DNA from: Siniperca chuatsi
Lineage: Eukaryota > Chordata > Actinopteri > Centrarchiformes > Sinipercidae
DNA: 64,000 bases
Assembly (NCBI RefSeq): GCF_020085105.1
Contig: NC_058047.1
Coordinates: forward strand, 19,092,001 to 19,156,000
Direction of reading: 5' to 3'
In this document: in pieces, positions 55,887-64,000 of the stretch
Position numbering within the stretch: the first letter of the stretch is position 1
Layout of the letters: every line of letters starts with the position of its first letter
The notes under the pieces: model-generated
Told to the model about the DNA's origin: nothing
Seen by the model: the letters and a program-made list of their open reading frames with translations, nothing else
Databases searched by the model: none
Made by a program: the position numbers and the translations under genes

Positions 55887-56047
55887 GCAGCTGCAGAGAT
55901 GAAAACACAACACAGGGCCTACAGACTGAACACACAGCGTGTCACTGCTCCGCTCAGTCCGACAGCTCTGCTCCGACCGCACACCAACAACCACGCACTC
56001 CACAAACACCGCACATTACACACAAATCAACAGTTAGCATCCCAAAC

Positions 56048-56130
56048 CTGTTCAAATATCGACAGAGGCATGCGCTGCTGAAAGATGGAGCTTATGAGGA
56101 AGAGATTACGTCACATACCAAGCGGATTTT
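56048..56130 (-). promoter_or_regulatory. btf3l4 non-coding exon 1 and promoter (copy A)
   Basis: The donor AACAG|GTTTGG ends exon 1 at 56048. It joins the acceptor TTGTAG|GTGACAACATG just before the start codon. Exon 1 carries an upstream ATG (ATGCCTCTGTCG). Spliced, this uORF reads MPLSIFEQVTT and stops in ATGA, overlapping the btf3l4 start. A CRE-type TGACGTAA (minus strand) lies at 56106-56113 and the surroundings are GC-rich. The TSS is inferred at about 56110. Confidence 0.55.
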
Positions 56131-56592
56131 TCTTCTTCGTGGTTTCCGACCAGCTGGTGGGTTTTGGGCGTCGTGCTGCCACCTACAGCACACTTTATAG
56201 ATTACACTAACAAACGCTACTCCCTATTAAGCATAGACTGTTTATAAAGACACATACTATATATACGGTATACAAGTAATAGTTCTCTTTATTTATTCTG
56301 TCTTTAAATAATAAGTGGATTTTAATGTGAATCCTAAAACTATTGGTTTGATTTTTTCAAGTTAACTTCTTGTTTTTCCATTTCTGTCTACCTATTATAC
56401 TCCCCTCGCCATGGTTGATTAATTATATTTATATATATTTTATTATTATAATTGATTATAACTGAAACACTGAAAAGTCATGCTCCAGACTCCCCCTCTT
56501 AACACACATTACCCTGTGCCATGATAATGGAACATTTTTAAGAGAATTCAACTTGCTCTGTAATATTTTGGATTTGTTTTTCCATTTTCACC

Positions 56593-56598
56593 TTTATT
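56593..56598 (-). terminator. ptgfr poly(A) signal, copy A
   Basis: AATAAA on the minus strand, about 1 kb after the stop codon of the spare ptgfr terminal exon. The equivalent in unit B is at 60563-60568. Confidence 0.45.
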
Positions 56599-57606
56599 AC
56601 ACAGTTCAGAAAAAAGAAATTGAAAAGGTTTCATGAGAGAGAGAGAGAGATGACAAGTTACAAACACACTTGTGCAGAACATTACATTTACAGTAATCAC
56701 CTACAAGCACACACAGGCCCTGTCTTATTTCATTCATGTCACGGTTGTGTGAAAATGACTGGAAACAATGGAGCATGATCTTCTATTGAAAGACAGCATT
56801 ATGTACTGCCAAGATAGACAGATGCTCATAAGCAGATGACTGAACTGTGATGATTTTATATTATCTGTATGCTACAGTCATTTCAACATTGTGTGTCATT
56901 TAGGCTTCAATATTTCTGAAATATTCAATTTTCAAAACTGAGCTCAGTTATCTAACATTATTTTACACATTCTGCTCCAGACATTTGTGTTCTGCTCAAC
57001 CTACATAATTTGCATCAACCATCTGTTCACATTGTAATCCAGAGAAATGCTGAGATCTCACATGTAGCCTGTATTAGCTGATTGATCATAACCATGAATC
57101 CATATCACCTTACCATTTACATGTCAGGGCTACTGCCAGTACCAACAATAACAAAATAAGACAAAGAGAATCAAACATATTTAGTAAAAATTCTTAGATG
57201 AGGTTGAGGTCACAGGCTGGAGCTGCTATATGGAAATTTCAGCAGCGTTAAGAACAAAGACGGAAACGTTTCCAATAGGAAAAGCGCAAAAAAAGAATGA
57301 CTGAACCAACCTAACTGTGAACATTTTAGACAGATTTTCTTCAGAGCTGCTGATGCATAAAACAGAGCTGAAAGTTGAGAACAAAAAGTTAATCCCACAT
57401 TATACAATAGACCACAATGCTGCCAGTTCATGGTGATCTTTTTACAACTCTAAAGAGAGCATGAAAACAAACTTTATAATGGTAGTTTATGTAAGATTCC
57501 AAATGAGCGTCTTGTGATGGGTACAATAACAAAGTTCTCCACATTCTCACAGCTTCTTCCTGTTTTCCTCACAGGTGTTCTCAGATCAAAACACTGTGAC
57601 CAGGGT

Positions 57607-57921
57607 TCAGGTGATATATTTGATCGCAGTGTCTGGCAGAGGGAACCTACCGAGGCAGCGGCAGTCAGACGGGCCAGCACCCGAGTTGCTGGTCTCCATC
57701 GAGCTGCGGAGCATACTGCACTGCCAGCGGTGTCGGTTATGAGACTTTGGGCCCCAGAAGCTGTGGGACAACATGAAGATTTTTCTCAGAACAGCCTTCC
57801 TCAGCAGTATGTAGACCCAGGGGTCCAGGATCTGGTTCCATGTGGCCATACGTACCACCATCAGGAGACTGAAAGACGCAGGCTCATCCTTGGTTCTGGT
57901 GCTCAGCATGATGACACGGAT
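57607..57921 (-). pseudogene. ptgfr: Spare ptgfr terminal exon (copy A)
   Basis: A 315-nt exon with an intact CACCAG acceptor and a full open frame (104 aa plus stop). It starts [17 protein letters not shown], contains the TM7 motif [18 protein letters not shown] and ends PDTAIKYIT. The translation is identical to the functional exon at 61888-61574. It lies downstream of the complete ptgfr gene and is separated from it by a duplicated btf3l4 5' end. It could act as an alternative last exon of ptgfr or be captured by the btf3l4 promoter copy B. It carries no lesion, so 'pseudogene' describes position, not decay. Confidence 0.85.
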
Positions 57922-59280
57922 CTGGTGGAGTGGTCATAAAATAATGGAAAGTGACAAAAAACTTACTGCAGCTACAAAAAGAACTGGTTCAGTTAACATT
58001 GTGTATGAAGAGGCGGTATGTGATTGCAGTTTGTGGGCAAATCCTTTAATAAATACCTTAATAGACATAAATAGACAAATATATGATGAATTGCTTTATT
58101 TAATATAATGTCTATTCATGTCTATTCTTTATTTAATAAATATTAAACTTTTTCATTGCCCTTGCATTGCACTCAGTGTTTTTGTAAGATATCCAAATGT
58201 TTTACTGGAATAATTATAATTATATATTCAGTGTTACACAAAAGAGTCTGGAAGGCAACAATTAATGTTTCCCAACTCATCTTTGAAAATCTGTACCTTT
58301 ACAACAACTCAGACACAGCGTTTGCTTGTTTGTTCTGTGTACCACCTTCTTCTTCCTGCGCGCAGATCCCTAAAACCAAAGCAGACATAAGACTCCAAAA
58401 TGACTTGAAGCTAGCTATGACTTACAAGAGTGACAGCATTAGGAGAAAGAGAAAGGGCTACAACGTAGCCTTTGTTGTACAATCTAGTTGTATTACAGTA
58501 TTTCATACAATGCTCTCAAATCAATACACATATGAATCAAACATGTGATTCTGTTCAAAAGCTGTTGAAATTCAGTGCTGCAGTCTATAGCTGGCCAGCT
58601 TGTTGAGGCTGATACAGGTATGGATATCTGAGAGAGTTAAAACTCTGATATTGATATATCTGACAATTTTACATAAATGTATAAACATAATAAAGTGTTT
58701 ATGAAGATCGCGTAAATTTGGTTCTTAATGTGTTGTAACTAAGATATGTACTGAGCCGGACATTTTGCAGTTGAAAAATAAACTTGTCCATGGTCTCTGG
58801 TGGAAAAACTATGTGATGGTGTCACTGTTTCTAACAACCTGGAACATATCTTTGGCATTTTTGTATCGCAATTTCTTGTTATCAATCCGGCACATGAGCC
58901 GATAGCAATATATTGGCTGCAGTCTTCGAGGTCAGTTGACATCGCCTGTTTTTGTCAACAAATATTTTTTAAATCCTACAGCTGTTTTTATTTTGTGTTA
59001 CACTGCTGAGTAATGACTCTATGTGGGTCAGGCTCCAATAATTTATTTGCAAAGAGTCAAATATTATATTTTAATAAATATGAAAGTTAGCTATAATCAT
59101 CCGTAAAGGCACATTCTGAGTCTATTTATTTTGCTGCATTAAAAATGTATAATCATGCGACCATAACATACTGATTTATACTTTGCACATAATTTATTAT
59201 CAATTTACCTCCTAATTCTTTAATTGTTTAGTCCAAAATTACATATATATATAAAATATATATAAAAATATATAAAAATA

Positions 59281-59331
59281 ACTGAAATTTTTAACCAATT
59301 ATCAAAATAGTTGCAGATTAATTGTTTGTCG

Positions 59332-59335
<4 letters not shown>
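59281..59335 (+). mobile_element. MITE end fragment, copy in unit B
   Basis: Duplicate of 55316-55370. Confidence 0.5.

Positions 59336-59402
<67 letters not shown>
59335..59402. repeat. (CA)n microsatellite, unit B
   Basis: Counterpart of 55371-55437. Confidence 0.95.
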
Positions 59403-59403
<1 letters not shown>

Positions 59404-59812
59404 ACCACCTCACCTAACATTGCACATCTTCAATCAAAACAATGGACCACTTCCTGGGTGTCAACTTACCTTTCCTCCTATCCGGACCTGGGCTTGAAGT
59501 TTAGCCAATTTTTCTTGATTCATGTTGTCACCTACAATATGAGCAAATTGTAGATGTTGAAAACAAATAAATGTTATGTGTAACTAGCATGCTGCTTGCT
59601 TTCCCTGTCGACTGAGCTGCAACATCAGCAATATGAGCTAACCAGGAGACAGAAAGAGTCCAGTTTCCAAAGATGTAGCTGATTAAAAATACAGTAACAG
59701 AAAAAGCACATTTTAACAACAAGGCACACCAATAAAAAGACGTTAAATAGACAAAGATCACGCTGATGCAATAATAACTGAGACTAGCTCCAACTTGTCA
59801 GCAGACAGTCTG

Positions 59813-59815
<3 letters not shown>

Positions 59816-59851
<36 letters not shown>
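59816..59851. repeat. (TG)n microsatellite, unit B
   Basis: Counterpart of 55852-55884, slightly longer. Confidence 0.95.
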
Positions 59852-59852
<1 letters not shown>

Positions 59853-60562
59853 GCAGCTGCAGAGATGAAAACACAACACAGGGCCTACAGACTGAACACA
59901 CAGCGTGTCACTGCTCCGCTCAGTCCGACAGCTCTGCTCCGACCGCACACCAACAACCACGCACTCCACAAACACCGCACATTACACACAAATCAACAGT
60001 TAGCATCCCAAACCTGTTCAAATATCGACAGAGGCATGCGCTGCTGAAAGATGGAGCTTATGAGGAAGAGATTACGTCACATACCAAGCGGATTTTTCTT
60101 CTTCGTGGTTTCCGACCAGCTGGTGGGTTTTGGGCGTCGTGCTGCCACCTACAGCACACTTTATAGATTACACTAACAAACGCTACTCCCCTATTAAGCA
60201 TAGACTGTTTATAAAGACACATACTATATATACGGTATACAAGTAATAGTTCTCTTTATTTATTCTGTCTTTAAATAATAAGTGGATTTTAATGTGGAAT
60301 CCTAAAACTATTGGTTTGATTTTTTTCAAGTTAACTTCTTGTTTTTCCATTTCTGTCTACCTATTATACTCCCCCTCGCCATGGTTGATTAATTATATTT
60401 ATATATATTTTATTATTATAATTGATTATAACTGAAACACTGAAAAGTCATGCTCCAGACTCCCCCTCTTAACACACATTACCCTGTGCCATGATAATGG
60501 AACATTTTTAAGAGAATTCAACTTGCTCTGTAATATTTTGGATTTGTTTTTCCATTTTCACC

Positions 60563-60568
60563 TTTATT
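60563..60568 (-). terminator. ptgfr poly(A) signal
   Basis: AATAAA on the minus strand, about 1 kb after the ptgfr stop codon and roughly 0.5 kb before the duplicated btf3l4 promoter. Confidence 0.45.
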
Positions 60569-61573
60569 ACACAGTTCAGAAAAAAGAAATTGAAAAGGTT
60601 TCATGAGAGAGAGAGAGAGATGACAAGTTACAAACACACTTGTGCAGAACATTACATTTACAGTAATCACCTACAAGCACACACAGGCCCTGTCTTATTT
60701 CATTCATGTCACGGTTGTGTGAAAATGACTGGAAACAATGGAGCATGATCTTCTATTGAAAGACAGCATTATGTACTGCCAAGATAGACAGATGCTCATA
60801 AGCAGATGACTGAACTGTGATGATTTTATATTATCTGTATGCTACAGTCATTTCAACATTGTGTGTCATTTAGGCTTCAATATTTCTGAAATATTCAATT
60901 TTCAAAACTGAGCTCAGTTATCTAACATTATTTTACACATTCTGCTCCAGACATTTGTGTTCTGCTCAACCTACATAATTTGCATCAACCATCTGTTCAC
61001 ATTGTAATCCAGAGAAATGCTGAGATCTCACATGTAGCCTGTATTAGCTGATTGATCATAACCATGAATCCATATCACCTTACCATTTACATGTCAGGCT
61101 ACTGCCAGTACCAACAATAACAAAATAAGACAAAGAGAATCAAACATATTTAGTAAAAATTCTTAGATGAGGTTGAGGTCACAGGCTGGAGCTGCTATAT
61201 GGAAATTTCAGCAGCGTTAAGAACAAAGACGGAAACGTTTCCAATAGGAAAAGCGCAAAAAGAATGACTGAACCAACCTAACTGTGAACATTTTAGACAG
61301 ATTTTCTTCAGAGCTGCTGATGCATAAAACAGAGCTGAAAGTTGAGAACAAAAAGTTAATCCCACATTATACAATAGACCACAATGCTGCCAGTTCATGG
61401 TGATCTTTTTACAACTCTAAAGAGAGCATGAAAACAAACTTTATAATGGTAGTTTATGTAAGATTCCAAATGAGCGTCTTGTGATGGGTACAATAACAAA
61501 GTTCTCCACATTCTCACAGCTTCTTCCTGTTTTCCTCACAGGTGTTCTCAGATCAAAACACTGTGACCAGGGT

Positions 61574-64000
61574 TCAGGTGATATATTTGATCGCAGTGTC
61601 TGGCAGAGGGAACCTACCGAGGCAGCGGCAGTCAGACGGGCCAGCACCCGAGTTGCTGGTCTCCATCGAGCTGCGGAGCATACTGCACTGCCAGCGGTGT
61701 CGGTTATGAGACTTTGGGCCCCAGAAGCTGTGGGACAACATGAAGATTTTTCTCAGAACAGCCTTCCTCAGCAGTATGTAGACCCAGGGGTCCAGGATCT
61801 GGTTCCATGTGGCCATACGTACCACCATCAGGAGACTGAAAGACGCAGGCTCATCCTTGGTTCTGGTGCTCAGCATGATGACACGGATCTGGTGGAGTGG
61901 TCATAAAATAATGGAAAGTGACAAAAAACTTACTGCAGCTACAAAAAGAACTGGTTCAGTTAACATTGTGTATGAAGAGGCGGTATGTGATTGCAGTTTG
62001 TGGGCAAATCCTTTAATAAATACCTTAATAGACATAAATAGACAAATATATGATGAATTGCTTTATTTAATATAATGTCTATTCATGTCTATTCTTTATT
62101 TAATAAATATTAAACTTTTTCATTGCCCTTGCATTGCACTCAGTGTTTTTGTAAGATATCCAAATGTTTTACTGGAATAATTATAATTATATATTCAGTG
62201 TTACACAAAAGAGTCTGGAAGGCAACAATTAATGTTTCCCAACTCATCTTTGAAAATCTGTACCTTTACAACAACTCAGACACAGCGTTTGCTTGTTTTC
62301 AAATACCACTTCAATCTCACTCAATCATGTTATTTCAATGTACACACCAAGGTTTGTTTTCATTGGACTTTCATTATGATAAATTATGTGCTATAGGTCA
62401 CACCCATTGCAAAGTTTACTCACAGTAAACAAAACAGCATTGGGGAAAAACTGTTTTTAAATAAGCTTAAGAAAATTGTCAGCGCACTTCGTTGCCATAA
62501 GTACCATACATAGGTGAGAAATGTGATCAGTGTTTGGCCCTGTGACTGTAGTGGATGAGGAGTGTATAGAGCTGATGGTGTAGATCACAGTGTACTTTTG
62601 GAGCAGCAGTAAGAGGTATGAAGAGAACATGTTATAGAGAGCCCATTTGTAGAGCAGGAGAAGGAGCATGAAATGCATTATTTGTTCAGCCAGGAGTAAG
62701 TGGATATTTTGAAGGGGAGGGGTGTGTGTAGGTGTGCTCCAGAGGTCTGAGGATTTTAGAGGAAAGGGTTAGTAAACAGTAAACAGTATGAGGTAAACAG
62801 TAAATGGGAAGGACAGATTGAAAATGAAAAGCACAAAAACCTTTAAAACAAGCTTTACTTGTGTCATCTTTTCATCACACATCTCAGATAATAAAACCTG
62901 CCAGGTTTCTCAAAACCCATTTCGCTGTCTCTGAAAGTCACTTAGTACTTGCCAATGTTTAAAATCCATGTTACACTGGTAAATAGGAGATGTGGTTTGA
63001 AGATCAGAAAAAATGATGGTCTGTGGGAATGTAAATGTAATCATGATAATTACTATCACTTTGAGATAAATTAATGGCTAATATATATAAATTAAATAGA
63101 AAATAAATAGAGATCTGAGAAATAGAAATCTGGATTAATAAGGAGTTCCAACTTATTCTCGTGGCTTTAGGCAGTAGGGAATGTGCGACTCTTAGCTGAC
63201 ACAACACCTAGAATGAGCTCCTGCAGTGTCAACCTGCCAACCTGTGATTTTTTAGTCATATAGCAGAGTTAAAGGTCTACTGAGGAGAAATTCTTACCAG
63301 TAATGGGCCCCAGCACACGCAGGACACCAACATGATAGCCAGCAGCTGGCAGATCATCTCTATGTGGTAGGACGTGCCTCTGCAGTGATGCTTGCGGCGC
63401 AGTCTGGCCTGCAGCAGAGCACAGCTTGTCAGAGTATTGCACACAATCGAGAGCAGTAGGGCCAGCAGCCCCAACAGAGAGAAAAGCAGAGGCAGGAGCA
63501 CATCCAGCCAGTCTTTGGGTTCCCCCATATGGAAGAAGCACCAGCTCCTGGAGCTCTGAACCTTGTAGGGCCTCCACAGCAGCACAGGCAGCACAGCCAC
63601 CAGGGCAGCGAGCAGCCAGGTGAGTCCCAGCAGCCTTTTCATGTGGTGGGAAGCCAATGTTGTCGAGTGGAAGATAGGCCTGGTGACTCCAATGCAGCGC
63701 TCCACCGCCATGGCACTCCCCAGGAACAAGGGGCTCAGGCCAAAGAACACCATGCACGCCCCAAAGACACTGCACACGATGTGGTGAGGGTCAAACGTTT
63801 CCCATTTCTTGTGCGAGCTGTAGACAAAAAGCACCAGGGAGCCATTGATGAGGTGACCCAGCAGGTCTGTGACCACCAGGCTGCTGGCAAACAGCAGGAA
63901 GGACGCCTTGGACTTGATCCGGATGCGGTTGTAAGATTTGACGAGGATGAAAAGGGCGAAGCTGTTGGAGAAGATGCCCACAGTCATGGAGATGGCAGAG
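61574..64000 (-). CDS. ptgfr: Prostaglandin F2-alpha receptor, two exons, N-terminus beyond window edge
   Basis: The upstream coding exon runs from beyond 64000 to 63298, with donor CTG|GTAAGA. The terminal exon is 61888-61574 (phase 0, 104 aa plus stop). The rhodopsin-type prostanoid receptor pattern is clear: TM1 [18 protein letters not shown]2 [22 protein letters not shown]3 with [14 protein letters not shown], the extracellular WCFFHMG, TM6 [14 protein letters not shown], and TM7 with DPWVYILL in place of NPxxY. ERC in place of DRY and DPxxY are prostanoid-receptor traits. FP-type identity rests on FGHLINGxxxxFVY-, KDW- and CNxxT-like stretches shared with human PTGFR. By family knowledge it couples to Gq and Ca2+ in smooth muscle and ovary. 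The exon split before TM7 matches human PTGFR. The first roughly 30 residues lie outside the window. Confidence 0.88.
62299..63297 (-). other. ptgfr intron, single-copy part
   Basis: Sequence between the duplication's right boundary and the donor of the TM1-6 exon. AT-rich, with no recognised repeat or RNA. Confidence 0.5.

Larger units (their letters stand above)
54366..58331. repeat. Tandem duplication, left unit (A), 3966 bp
   Basis: Direct repeat of 58332-62298. The unit starts inside btf3l4 coding exon 2 (plus-strand GTTCTGTGTACC) and ends in ptgfr intron sequence (GCTTGTTT). It contains the 5' part of btf3l4 and, farther right, the ptgfr terminal exon and 3' UTR. Differences from unit B are almost only single-base homopolymer or microsatellite changes. 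One substitution was seen, A at 54747 against G in copy B. There is no microhomology at the junction. Confidence 0.93.
58332..60080 (-). pseudogene. btf3l4: Partial btf3l4 5' duplicate: promoter, exon 1, start exon, truncated exon
   Basis: Copy B of the btf3l4 5' end. Non-coding exon 1 ends at 60014 with the CRE copy at 60072-60079. The start exon 59523-59470 ([18 protein letters not shown]) has an intact donor. The next coding exon starts at 58369 and is cut at 58332 by the duplication breakpoint after [12 protein letters not shown], with no native donor. Read through, it continues [18 protein letters not shown] and stops. The 48-aa product would keep the ribosome-anchor RRKKK but lack the NAC domain. 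Exon skipping would instead splice the start exon either to btf3l4 exon 54403 (normal protein, second promoter) or to the ptgfr exon at 57921 (in-frame fusion). Confidence 0.85.
58332..62298. repeat. Tandem duplication, right unit (B), 3967 bp
   Basis: Second copy of 54366-58331, directly adjoining it. It carries the ptgfr terminal exon that the full receptor gene uses, its 3' UTR, and a duplicate btf3l4 promoter and 5' exons. The right boundary is GCTTGTTT|TCAAATACC, where single-copy ptgfr intron sequence resumes. Confidence 0.93.

Noticed and set aside
57514-57939. 141-codon plus-strand open frame, repeated at 61481-61906
   Set aside because: Antisense to the ptgfr terminal exon; it appears twice only because of the tandem duplication.
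58156-58548. 130-codon plus-strand open frame crossing the duplication junction
   Set aside because: Made by joining unrelated intron sequence to antisense btf3l4; no domain.

Overview
The window looks like teleost (probably percomorph) fish chromosomal DNA. The protein-coding exons are vertebrate and split by short GT-AG introns. The spaces between them hold fish-type repeats: several MITE families, an RTE-type LINE with a GGAT tail, and CA/TG microsatellites. All six genes have human orthologues on chromosome 1p, so this is a conserved vertebrate synteny block. Gene names come from recognising protein sequence and from gene order; no database search was run.

Layout. (1) 0-8.6 kb, minus strand: mknk1, the MAP-kinase-interacting eIF4E kinase, complete, with an AUG-less open leader. 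(2) 9-14.6 kb, minus: mob3c, complete. (3) 14.6-30.7 kb: intergenic, containing a possible distal elovl1 promoter near 18.6 kb and a near full-length but broken RTE LINE (24.07-27.25 kb) with perfect 13-bp target-site duplications. (4) 30.8-38.4 kb, plus: elovl1, complete, a very-long-chain fatty acid elongase, with a non-coding first exon near 31 kb. (5) 38.4-51.1 kb, minus and convergent with elovl1: a zfyve9 (SARA) gene of 16 coding exons. It keeps the FYVE finger, the PP1-docking RVWF motif and the C-terminal SARA domain, but has no Smad-binding segment. (6) 51.5-56.1 kb, minus: btf3l4 (NAC beta-like), complete. (7) 61.6-64 kb, minus, cut by the window edge: ptgfr, a prostaglandin F2-alpha-type receptor.

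The most unusual structure is a direct tandem duplication of about 3.97 kb (54366-58331 and 58332-62298), nearly base-identical. Each unit holds the ptgfr last exon and 3' UTR plus the btf3l4 promoter and first exons. Both parent genes stay intact: ptgfr uses the right copy and btf3l4 the left. Between them lies a new arrangement in which a btf3l4 promoter and start exon sit upstream of a spare ptgfr terminal exon, and the two exons are phase-compatible. Almost all differences between the copies are homopolymer or microsatellite length changes, so an assembly artefact has to be excluded first.

The genes are not an operon-like functional set; they are separate housekeeping and signalling genes that share a locus.
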